In this document: piece after piece, positions 54,506 to 64,000 of the stretch
Layout: each line of letters starts with the position of its first letter
Position numbering within the stretch: position 1 is the stretch's first letter
Assembly (NCBI GenBank): GCA_030144725.1
Contig: JASKMD010000005.1
Location: forward strand, 2,287,476-2,351,475
Origin: Haematococcus lacustris
Taxonomy: Eukaryota > Chlorophyta > Chlorophyceae > Chlamydomonadales > Haematococcaceae
Direction of reading: 5' to 3'
DNA: 64,000 nt
Position numbers and translations under genes: made by a program
The notes under the pieces: model-generated
The model's database searches: none
Seen by the model: only the letters and a program-made list of their open reading frames with translations
Told to the model about the DNA's origin: nothing

Positions 54506-57500
54506 TTGGTCATGGTTCGCTATCAACGCATCCGCTACATACCAACTATTGAGGACTACCACGTCTCGATGGTCCATCAGATTCCTCTGACCCGCTGCGT
54601 CATCCTGAGCCTCCGCCAACGGCAAAGCGAAGAGCTCACACTCGTTGCCACGTACTGGCCCTCGGGGAACAACGACGACGCGCTCCCACTACGGAGGAAG
54701 ATGCAAGAGCATATACGAACAGCCACTGGGCACCTGCCCGGCTCACTCATCCTGGCGGGAGATATCAATGCCACAATGAAAACAGAGGATCGCTCCGAGC
54801 ACACCGAATACACACAAGACAACATGATGAGGGAGTTCGCAACAGAGATGCGCCTGTCCGAAGCTGATCCCGGCGACCGGGCCTGGACCTACCAACAACC
54901 GCACTGCAACAGCCGCATCGACGCCATACTGACGCGCGACGCAAGACACGGCTCTGTACACCGCACGCACGTCGACACGAACGCATATCTTAGCGACCAC
55001 AGACCACTCACCGCCACACTAAGTACAGCCCGACTGGGCATAGACCTGGCAGCCCCACAAAAACCTCAGAAGCACAGCCACACCATCCTTACCACCCCCA
55101 TTACCAATAAGGACAGGGAAGCCTACCGCCTGGCAGTGCAACAACCCAGCTCAGGTGCCCCACAACTGCACGCACACCTGACAACTTACCTTGCTCCCAT
55201 GTACACTGATGCTATCCACTTCCTGACCACGATTGACAAGGCCAACCCCCAACAACCACAGCGCCTAACGTTGGTAGCAGGCCTCCCAGCCAGGGAAGCT
55301 GTAGACACCGCAGCTACCATGCTCACAACCCTACTGCAAACCTGCAGGACGACAACTATCAAGACGTGCAATACTAAGACCCTAACAAGGGGGGGCCAAC
55401 ACTACCAACGCAGGACCATGTGTAGGATTAGACAGGCACTAGGCAAAAAGCTCAAAACCACCAGAGAACTCAGCCGGAAGGCTAGAGTGTTTTTCAAGCA
55501 AAACAACGTGCACCCAACCATCGATGAACTTATCCCAGAGACAGATACGACAAATGGGGAAACAAGGGAGGCGGTACAAGCGCGCCAGGGCGACGACACA
55601 ACCGAAAATCACGTGCAGGCCGCGCTCGCCCAGCTGACCAACTCGTACCGCGACCAAATTCACAAGCTAGACGACGACGACTCCGCACTCGCCATCGCCA
55701 AAGCCCGTGTCAGAATGCAACAACTAATAAGCACCCAGCCTAAGAAAGCGAACAAATACATCCTACGCCCGTCCCGCACCGATCACAAAGGCCTGCAGGC
55801 GCTAGCCGACCCCACCACCAACAAGATATGCACGGCCCCGGCCGACCTGAACCGGATAATTACCAAGGCCTACAGACAAAAGCTCACGCCGCCGACCCCC
55901 AAAACTGGCATATACACAAACACGCAGACTCGAAACTACCCGTGGGCCCGCGCCAAAGCGGACGACCCTTTCACGATGCACACCTGCCAAAACGTACATT
56001 GGCTACACACAGCCATCATGGACAAGGCAGGCTTCCAGGAATGCCTCAGCAGGCTGGCAGGAGGCAAGGCCCCGGGACCAGACGGCATTGAGAACGAGAT
56101 CATCAAGATGCTGCCGTGGGAGATGAGGGACACCATACACCAGCTGTTCATCATCATGTGGGCTACAGGCTGCACACCAACCACGTGGAAGACCAGTGAC
56201 ACATGCCTGCTCTACAAAGACAAAGGGCAAGAAACGGACCTTAACTCCTACAGGCCTGTGGGCCTAGCCAACACCGTCTACAAGCTGTGGACCAGCCTCA
56301 TAACTAAGATGCTTTCTGAGTATGCTGAAGCCAATGGGATGCTCAGCAAGAACCAAGCTGGGTTCCGCTCCCATAGGAACACTACACAACAGCTACAGAT
56401 GCTTGTCATGGCCCTTGAAGATGCTAAGCTGGCTAAGGCAGATATCTACGCGCTCCTGGTCGACTTCACCAGTGCGTTCAACACCACCTGCCAGGACAAA
56501 CTACTATGGATCATGCACGACCTAGGCTTCCCCACGGACGCGACGGACGCAGTGAAGGACCTATACACGGGCGCTACAACGCGCTTCAGAACTCCCTACG
56601 GCCCCACTGACCCGGTACCCGTGGACCGGGGCACCATCCAGGGCGACTCACTCTCACCCTTCCTGTTCCTCATCTATATCGAACCCCTACTGCGCTGGCT
56701 GCAGGTGGGCGCGAGGGGCTATAAATTCAAATCCGCGACGGCTGACAGCGGGGAACGCGCCACTGTCAGCAGCATTGACTATGCCGACGACATAGCAATC
56801 CTCTGCAACACACTCCGCAACCTCCGCTGCCAAGCGGACAAACTCTCAGCCTTCTCGGACTGGGGTCACCTCATCATCTCACACAGTAAAACCCTCGCAA
56901 CAGCGGCGCTCCATCACTCGATCGAAACCGGCATGTGCAGCAACGCGGCCGAAGCGGATAAGTGGGCCCGCCAACAACTCCAAACTGTAAGCTTACAAGG
57001 GAAACCCGTCACATACCACCGCCCGACCTCACCCTTCACCTACCTGGGTGTGCTCATCACCATGACGCTGGACTGGAAACCACAACACACCGCTATGATT
57101 ACCCAGCTACGCCAAAAACTAGAGAGACTCAGACGCTCCTTTGCTAGCGCTAGACAGGCCATACACATCATCCGCACGGCCATCATACCCAGTCTAGCCT
57201 ACAGCTTCTGCGCCGTGCCCTGCACCCCAGGGGACCTTGAGCTATATGACAGGTCCATTAATCAATGCGTTAAGCTTAAACTCAGACTCCCCCTGGGAAC
57301 GCCCAACGCCATTGTCAGAGAAGACGCCGGGAAACTAGGCATGGGCATCAGCTCCACAGCTCAGGAATACCACGCTCGCAACACAACAGCCCTCACACAA
57401 AGCCTCCAGTCCACAGATGTGACGCACGCCCACATCTCAAGGAGCATGCTACACAAGCAAATCACATGGCTCAATACCCTGGCCAACACTCAAGGACACC

Positions 57501-58321
57501 GCATGCTCACCCTCTTCCACCATACCCTCAGGGCACGGCAACTAGTCTATACCTCACTAGCCGGGCTGGCAGCCACGGAAGGGGGACTACCCCTCTACCC
57601 CGAGGAATGCCACACACTCGGCCGCCTCATCACGCAAGCCAACAGTTCTCATGCACACGACGTCGTCAGCGCCAGCATCACCTGCCTCAAAAGCCTAGGC
57701 ATTACTAACGCATGTGAGCTCAGCTGCGAGGGCAACACACACATCATCACGGGTAGCATGCTCACATCGAAATACGGGAAAAAGGTCAAACAGAAACACA
57801 TTATCGCCCTCAACAAACTTGCGGCCATGGCGGCCCAGCCCTCATGCCCTGACGCGACCGCAACGCGCACCATCCGGGACAGCCGCAACACATCACTCAC
57901 CCTACCGCCCGCCCAACGCAAAATCACACCCTGGGCCGCGGGTCTCACGGAACTTGCGCCCACACCCGCCGTGCCAGACACCAGAACCCGCTATATGGAT
58001 ATGAAAGCGTATGCGGCCCTGCAAGCAACGCAACCAGCAACGGCGGACCGGGCCGCAGCGGCACCCGCAGTCCATGATGCCACCAGGACGAGCTCACGAC
58101 TGCTGAAACGAGAGCAACGAGCAACACAACCGCCCCCGACGAAGCCCACTCTACCCAAGGCGGGCACGAAACGGAACAATGAGGGCAGACAGACCCAAAC
58201 TATCCCGCAGGATATAGTGCGCATAGTAGGCCTTGACCTCCCAGGACTCTCCAGCTGGAAGGTGGATAAAGCCTGCCGTTGTAAACCCAAGAACCTAGGC
58301 TGCATACTAGGGGCCATGTAG
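54506..58321 (+). pseudogene. Retrotransposon polyprotein part 1: APE endonuclease remnant and reverse transcriptase
   Basis: About 1270 residues open; the first codon is TTG, with an in-frame stop at 54473. APE motifs retained are LILAGDINATM, NSRIDAILTRD and LSDHRPLTATL; the N-terminal Asn and Glu motifs of the fold are missing, so the endonuclease is incomplete. RT motifs appear in order from about residue 520: GGKAPGPDGIENEIIK, LNSYRPVGLANTVYKL, LSKNQAGFRSHRNT, ALLVDFTSAFNTT, GTIQGDSLSPFLFLIYIEPL and the active-site YADD (near 56780). Thumb-like sequence continues to about 57300. The frame closes at TAG 58319-58321, but the same frame is open beyond, so this is a nonsense mutation or a readthrough stop, not a natural end. 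Confidence 0.85.
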
Positions 58322-60469
58322 GGCCACCAAGAGGCCATTACCAGCATAGATGGCTGGCAATGGGACGGCATCAACAAGGAAAACTACTACAAGGTGCATT
58401 GGAAGCCCACAGTCATAGATAGATGGGCATTACCACTATGTGCAGAAGAAGGCTATACACCCACACACATAGAGACCATCAGCAGGGAAGAGGCTAAGGA
58501 CGTGTGCACCTGTGAGCTGTGCTGGCTACCAAGAGGAGACAGCCCAACGTGCCACAACTGCAAGAGGGCCTACCACCCAGCCTGCCTTGAGGAAGCCCAC
58601 CTGTCAGGACACAAGGAACCAGGATACTGGCTGTGCCCTATATGCAAGTTCGGCAGCAATGACTTCAAGACTACCATGCGTCAGTCAGCGCACTCGGACC
58701 TCATACGAGTACACTGGCACCCCACTCTCGAACCGGCGCCGCTCATCACGGCACACCTGGACTACATAGCAAAGCGCAATGACTACGACGAGGAAAACAG
58801 GCAGATACAAGAGGCCAGACATGCGAGGCCCGACACGCACCTGCCGGCCCACACCCGACAGGGACTACCGGACCCGCACACCTGGCTACCCCGGTGCACC
58901 AACCTGCACTCGAAGGCCACCTTCCACACCTACCCCATCAACCCGCAGACGGACATCGTCGGGACGGGCAATTGCGAAACCTTCCTCCAACTTCACCCCC
59001 ACATGACCGACCCCGCGATGAGCCTCAGCACGGGGGAGCCCATTATGCCACGGCACGACTTAGTGCAACACGTAACGGTCCACGACGAGTCGGGTCGCAC
59101 AGCTGGCCTCCTGACAAAAGACAAACATCAACATCTACACGCTTGGTTACAACACACACCACACACACGCAACCTGGCCACAGAGGTAGTGGCCCTACTA
59201 AGGAGACAGGACGCACAGAGCAGCCACCACCCCATGAGAGGGGCACAAGACAAAGCCCTTAACACCCTACACGCCACACGCAGCTTTCCAAGTACCGTCC
59301 AAAGATGGGCTGATCCACTCACAGTTAGACCAGAAACCACCACCTATTGGAGCCCTGACATCAACGACACGGCCTTTGGGGCACACCACAACTGCCTACT
59401 GGTACGCCACACTGGCTTATCCACATGGAATGTACCGGCAGACGATGCAGTGGCACTGAAATGCGTCAACCATGCTATACACTCAGCTACACAGGAGGAG
59501 GCCATGGCAACCATCATGCTGATCCCTGGGAAAAAGGGCATCTCCTACCCTAAACACATTGACACCCTGCGGCGCTACCCTGAATACTGTCAGCACCTGG
59601 CTAGCATACCCCCCACCAAGACCAGATGCTCCAAGCCAGGCAAGCACGCCAACCTCCACATCTACGTCATCTGGAATGCAGCGGGGCAACAACTTGTCAC
59701 CAAAGGCAATCCCCAAGGATGGCTGGCTAGCACTGCCACTGCCCTCCACCCACAACGGGACACACACCCAATCCGCAACAGACCAACGAATCAAAGCCAA
59801 CCAGCCACACCCCCTAGCGGCCACAAACAACACATGCGCCTGCCGTTGGACAAGGACCTCCCCACCTCGGGGCACCAGCGCGGCCACCAACAACTCACGC
59901 ACCATTCCACGACGCAGCCACGGATGGCCATCACCGAATGGGCCACGCTCGCGTACACGGACGGCAGCTGCATTAAGACCTCGGGGGCAGCCCCAGCGAG
60001 CGTCGGGGCGGGGGTTTATATCCCGGAGACCAACGTCCTCATCACCGTCGCCCTGGACGACCCAGAAAGCAACACCATCAACAAAGCGGAACTCACGGCG
60101 ATACACGCGGCACTCACAGCGGGGGCCAAACGCATCGCCACCGACAGCCTCTGCTCTATCTACCAGATCCGCCGAGCCCTCGCTAACCCGATGTCGCTCA
60201 TCACACACAGGCACAACGACATCCTGACCGCAATCGCTACCCTCATCATCGATAGCCCCGTCACGATCCACTTCTACAAAGTCCGGGCCCACTCGGAATT
60301 ATCGGCAACGAAGGCGCCGATGCCCTCGCCAAGCACGCGGCGTTACACCCAGAGCTGGCCAACACCCCGGCCTACCGCCCGACCACACGGACAGAGACCA
60401 ACACCTGGCTCAACAACGAAGCCGATGGCAACACCCCCGCCCCACTGCCGCATTGCCGCCACAGCGTGA
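58322..60469 (+). pseudogene. Retrotransposon polyprotein part 2: PHD finger and RNase H
   Basis: In the same frame as part 1 after the TAG. Residues near 58510-58665 form a C4HC3 PHD-type finger: CTCELCWLP, CHNCKRAYHPACL, LCPIC. An unassigned 400-residue region follows. RNase H begins near 59955: AYTDGSCIKTSG (first Asp), KAELTAIHAAL (Glu), ATDSLCSIYQI (second Asp) and KVRAHS. At about 60295 one base is missing, so the frame leaves RNase H before its last catalytic Asp and ends in unrelated sequence at 60469. The Dualen cysteine protease was not identified in the unassigned region. PHD fingers in retrotransposons may target chromatin marks; that is inference here. Confidence 0.8.
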
Positions 60470-61344
60470 GAGCACACATGCACCGCAGGCACAGCCTCGG
60501 TCTCGCCAATCAAGACAGTATCTACTACCAGATGTCCCAGGAGATCACCAAAGCCGCGGCGAAAGGAGCCGGCGAAAGGGTGATGACCGACACGAACATC
60601 TCCATACCCGCGCAACGAACTGCCCTTCTCTACCGTACCGGCGGGCTCTACAACCAAAAGCTGGCCATGCGTTGGAAACGGGCGACCGACGACCGGTGCC
60701 CACTCTGCGGGGAAGCCGATAGTGCCACTCACCTCCTCTCGGGCTGCAGCGAGACACTACCGATGGTGCAAGAAAGGCATAACGGGGCTGGCCGCCTCAT
60801 CGCTAAAGCCATAAGCAAGGGTACCCTAGGCGGTTACATCAGCTTTGCGGACACCGGCAGCTGGGAGAAGGGCGCAAGAGAAGACCTCGACCTCCCTAAC
60901 GACACACTACACACACCACTACGAGCACTCGGACTACAGATAGCAGCAACCAAAAACACCACCAGACCAGACATTCTTATGGTGATGCCAACAAAGAAGA
61001 CGGGCACACGTGGTAAAGCCATTAAACGAGTCATTATTATAGAAATCAAATACTGCTCGGACTCAAGATGGACGGATCAATTAGACAAGGCACTCAACCA
61101 ACACACCCATCTAGCTCAAACCATACGCAAGGAAGGCCACATGGTGGAGATTAGACCCATCCTCCTGGGCATAGGTGGCATAACGTATGAAGCACACACA
61201 CGGCAACACCTCCTGGACTTGGGGGTCTCACAAGATAACACTACCAAACTGTTACACAAGTTAACAAGACACGCGGTGGAGACAGCCCACTCCATTGCAA
61301 AGACAAGCTACAGACTCAGGGCTACTAAGAGGGAGGGAGGGTAG
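60295..61344 (+). pseudogene. Retrotransposon polyprotein part 3: RNase H end, CCHC and restriction-like endonuclease
   Basis: The frame shifted by one opens with GIIGNEGADALAKHAALHPE, the true end of RNase H with its last Asp. Near 60700 a CCHC motif reads CPLCGEADSATHLLSGC. Next comes a PD-(D/E)XK nuclease core: RPDILMV (Asp codon 60970), a spacer, then VIIIEIKYCSD (Glu 61042, Lys 61048). This is the restriction-like endonuclease placed after the CCHC as in R2-type and Dualen elements, where it nicks target DNA. The C-terminus KLTRHAVETAHSIAKTS is followed by TAG at 61342. Motifs look intact, so only the upstream frameshift and stop disable it. Confidence 0.82.
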
Positions 61345-61427
61345 GGGGGTCACTTCTTCTCTTGCTGGTCGGTGGGAGCAGGCCGCGCCCCAGGCGGTAG
61401 CTCCTCCCTTAATGCACGCCGGTGAAC

Positions 61428-61927
61428 NNNNNNNNNNNNNNNNNNNNNNNNNNNNNNNNNNNNNNNNNNNNNNNNNNNNNNNNNNNNNNNNNNNNNNNNN
61501 NNNNNNNNNNNNNNNNNNNNNNNNNNNNNNNNNNNNNNNNNNNNNNNNNNNNNNNNNNNNNNNNNNNNNNNNNNNNNNNNNNNNNNNNNNNNNNNNNNNN
61601 NNNNNNNNNNNNNNNNNNNNNNNNNNNNNNNNNNNNNNNNNNNNNNNNNNNNNNNNNNNNNNNNNNNNNNNNNNNNNNNNNNNNNNNNNNNNNNNNNNNN
61701 NNNNNNNNNNNNNNNNNNNNNNNNNNNNNNNNNNNNNNNNNNNNNNNNNNNNNNNNNNNNNNNNNNNNNNNNNNNNNNNNNNNNNNNNNNNNNNNNNNNN
61801 NNNNNNNNNNNNNNNNNNNNNNNNNNNNNNNNNNNNNNNNNNNNNNNNNNNNNNNNNNNNNNNNNNNNNNNNNNNNNNNNNNNNNNNNNNNNNNNNNNNN
61901 NNNNNNNNNNNNNNNNNNNNNNNNNNN
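61428..61927. other. Assembly gap, 500 Ns
   Basis: Exactly 500 unknown bases, probably a fixed-size scaffold gap, so its real length is uncertain. It hides the retrotransposon 3' end and the 3' part of the EF-hand gene. Confidence 0.98.
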
Positions 61928-63517
61928 CCCTCCCCTGTTCCTTCCCTGCTTCCCCTTTGCCTCATCCCACCCACCTGCCCCTTTGCTTGACCCCCCCCCT
62001 CCCCCCCTCCCCCCCCCTCCCCCCCCTCCCCCCCTCTCCCTCCACCCCCCGCACCCACCCATAGGTAGCTGAGCTCCAGGTCCGAGGCCCCGGGCAGCAG
62101 CTGCTGCACCAGGCGCCGCACCTCAGGCCCCTCCAGCCGCCCGCTGCCGTCGGTGTCAAAGGCCGCGAACAGGTCAGCGAAGCGCACCTCAGCGCTCTTC
62201 AGGTGCGTGTCCAGCGCCTGGAACAGACGGGCTGGAGGCAGGGCAGCAGGGCAGCAGGGGGGTGAGGCAGGGAAGCAGGGCAGCAGGGCAGCAGGGGGTG
62301 AGGCAGGGCAGCAGGGCAGCAGGAGGGTGAGGCAGGGCAGCAGGAGGGTGAGGCAGGGCAGCAGGGCAGCAGGGGGGTGAGGCAGGGCAGCAGGGCAGCA
62401 GGGGGTCAGGGTAGCAGGCGCGATGTGGCCAAGGGGGGGGAGGGGGGGGCTCTGAGTAGCGGGCCAGCAGGTGGGCCGCACCCCAGCGCCCTCACCCCCC
62501 CCCCTGCACCCCCCCCTGCACCCCCCCCTGCACCCCCCCCCTGCACCTGCCCTGTGTAGCCGCTGCCCCTGACCCCCCTGCAGCCCCTGCTGCCCCTCCT
62601 GCCGCTACACCTCGGCCGCTGCCCCTCACTTGCACTGGCGCTGCTGGCCAGGCTGAGGCGGCCGTCACGCTCCAGGCGGCCCGCCAGCTGCAGGTAGGCC
62701 GGGCCCCCCTCCCCCTCACTGCCACCTGGCCAGCGGCAACAGAGCGGCAGGGGCGGACAGAGGTTGAGGCAGCAGCAGCAGCAGCGGGGGAGGCAGGGGC
62801 AGGGACAGCAGGGTCTAGCACCCACCCCAACCAACACGCTGCACATGTGATGTGGCCTACCCACCCACCCACCCCAGCTCTGTGCCACCCACCTGCCTGA
62901 CTACCCCTGCCATGCTGCGCCACAATGAGGGGGCATGGGTCAGGCAGGAGGGGGGAGGGGGGGGGGGGAGGGGGGGCCAGCTGGCATGGCTCTGCCCTCA
63001 CTAACCAGACAGACCAAGGGTTGTCCCACCACTGCTGCCCCCCCCTCTGCCAACCTTAGGGGGACCCCCCCCCCTTACCCCCTCCTTCACCCCACCCCCT
63101 TCTCCACCTTCCCCTCCCCCTGCTGCTCCTCCCCCCTACCCTGCCCCCCCCCCCCCCTGCTGCTGCTCCCCCTGCCCTGGCACCTGGGTCCCGGTACACC
63201 AGGCCAGTGGCACGGTCCACCAGGTAGGCAAGTCCCTGCAGCATCACTGGCTCCAGCACCCAGGGGGGGGGCGCGGCAGCAGCAGCGGGGGAGCCGTACC
63301 CCCCCTGGCTGCCTGCGGGGCTGCCTGCTGGAGCGATGCTGGGGTAGGCACTGGCTGTGGGGGAGGGGCTGCTGGGGCGCTGGCCTGGCCCCTCCAGGCT
63401 GACGCTGTACCCGCCCTGGTGCGACACGCCGCTGCTCGACCCAGACAGGCGACTGGGGCTGGACGCGCCCCCCGCGGGCCGGCTCGCGGCACCCACGCCT
63501 CCGTAACCCCCGCTCAT
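61928..63517 (-). CDS. EF-hand protein, 5' part, truncated by gap
   Basis: Start ATG 63517 (MSGGYGGVGAAS). Exon 1 (63517-63184) is Gly/Ser/Pro-rich for about 80 residues, then LEPVMLQGLAYLVDRATGLVYRDP. Exon 2 (62725-62630) reads GPAYLQLAGRLERDGRLSLA. Exon 3 (about 62228-62065) reads HLKSAEVRFADLFAAFDTDGSGRLEGPEVRRLV, an EF-hand loop of the form DTDGSGRLEGPE with acidic residues at positions 1, 3 and 12, followed by LLPGASDLELSYLW. Later exons lie in or beyond the gap. An EF-hand of this type should bind calcium; the rest matches no family I recognise. Such mixed low-complexity/EF-hand proteins are common among algal flagellar and cytosolic proteins, but location is not shown. Confidence 0.65.
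62235..62410. repeat. GGCAGCAGGGCAGCAGG tandem array
   Basis: Units of AGGCAGGGCAGCAGGGCAGCAGGGGGGTG, in 17- and 29-base forms, repeat about seven times in the intron before the EF-hand exon. Another C-rich array (CCCCCCCTGCACC) lies at 62494-62550. Confidence 0.85.
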
Positions 63518-64000
63518 TGTGCAGGTCGGTGTGCGAAGGAGGCAGCAAGGCAAATGGGACAAGGAATGCTAGAAACCCTGCAGGTTCCGCTGGGCGAGAC
63601 CAAGCTGGTTTTTGGCTAGTAGGTAGCGTGCGAGTGGGCAAACAGCGTCGCACTGGCGCAGTTGCGCCCAAGGCGCACGGCTGTACGTTGTGAAGCTTTT
63701 CACCAGCGATATGTATTCACACAGTGGCAGTGTTGCCGTCGCTTCCTTGACTATTGTGGTGAACACAGAATGCTTATTGCACGGCTGCTGGTTTGAACCA
63801 GCTGTTCCGTCTTGGCAAGGTTAGCAACCCGCTTGATGCTAAGGTTAATCACTAGTTTGCAGGACGCAATGCAGGTCACAAGACGACAAAATGCAAATGT
63901 CCGGTCAGTTTGTTTCTACAGTCTGTGGCGGCGATGCACCTCTTTCTTATCCTCGCGACTGGAAGTTTGCAATGCACAAGACATAATGATTATGACAGTA
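63518..64000. other. Upstream region of EF-hand gene
   Basis: Probable promoter and 5' UTR of the minus-strand EF-hand gene. No other gene or distinct motif seen. Confidence 0.45.

Larger units (their letters stand above)
54506..61344 (+). mobile_element. Dualen/RandI-type non-LTR retrotransposon with two endonucleases
   Basis: Three consecutive reading frames encode, in order, the C-terminal half of an APE-like endonuclease, reverse transcriptase, PHD-type zinc finger, RNase H, CCHC zinc finger and a PD-(D/E)XK restriction-like endonuclease. Having both an APE and a restriction-like endonuclease defines the Dualen family described from Chlamydomonas. The frames are one polyprotein broken by an in-frame TAG at 58319 and a one-base frameshift near 60295. 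The 5' end is truncated, since the endonuclease N-terminus is missing. The 3' UTR runs toward the assembly gap, so the true end and target duplication cannot be seen. Confidence 0.88.

Overview
The window looks like nuclear DNA of a green alga, most likely a chlamydomonadalean (Volvocales, Haematococcus-like). The evidence is GC-rich, intron-dense genes with short exons, long Ala/Gln/Pro/Gly runs, abundant simple repeats, a plastid-type TatC with a transit peptide, and transposon families known from this group. Species is not determined. Splice sites below were chosen by hand from GT/GC-AG signals, phase and protein similarity. In CZIB, TPR-DnaJ, CYSTM, TatC and TRM7 every exon junction keeps phase; other genes are less precise.

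Layout. 1-8.4 kb is transposon territory: a 2-kb DNA element with inverted ends around a coiled-coil ORF (1069-3077), a hAT-like foldback element (3726-4842), and a Fanzor (eukaryotic TnpB-like) gene (about 4909-8365). 9.1-24.3 kb holds two convergent host genes: a seven-exon CZIB/UPF0587 homologue (+) and a 15-exon TPR-DnaJ co-chaperone of about 1973 residues (-). 24.7-26.1 kb is a PIF/Harbinger deletion derivative just upstream of the DnaJ gene. 27.1-29.4 kb holds three decayed Fanzor copies head-to-tail (-). 30.3-47.4 kb holds three minus-strand host genes: a small CYSTM protein, a large EGF-like/transmembrane/RING-H2 protein and plastid TatC. TatC is divergent from TRM7/FTSJ1 tRNA 2'-O-methyltransferase (48.06-52.05 kb, +). 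52.1-54.5 kb is repeat debris. 54.5-61.3 kb is a Dualen/RandI-type non-LTR retrotransposon whose reading frames carry an APE endonuclease remnant, RT, PHD finger, RNase H, CCHC and a restriction-like endonuclease. After a 500-base assembly gap comes the 5' part of an EF-hand protein gene (-).

The host genes are unrelated housekeeping or surface functions: protein folding, thylakoid protein export, tRNA anticodon-loop methylation, membrane ubiquitin ligation. The most notable system is the Fanzor lineage. One near-complete copy has a rearranged RuvC acidic residue and a degraded zinc ribbon, and three relics nearby carry different lesions. Also notable are the dual-endonuclease retrotransposon, a CZIB homologue lacking all four zinc cysteines, and several DNA transposons whose inverted ends and target duplications can be read directly.
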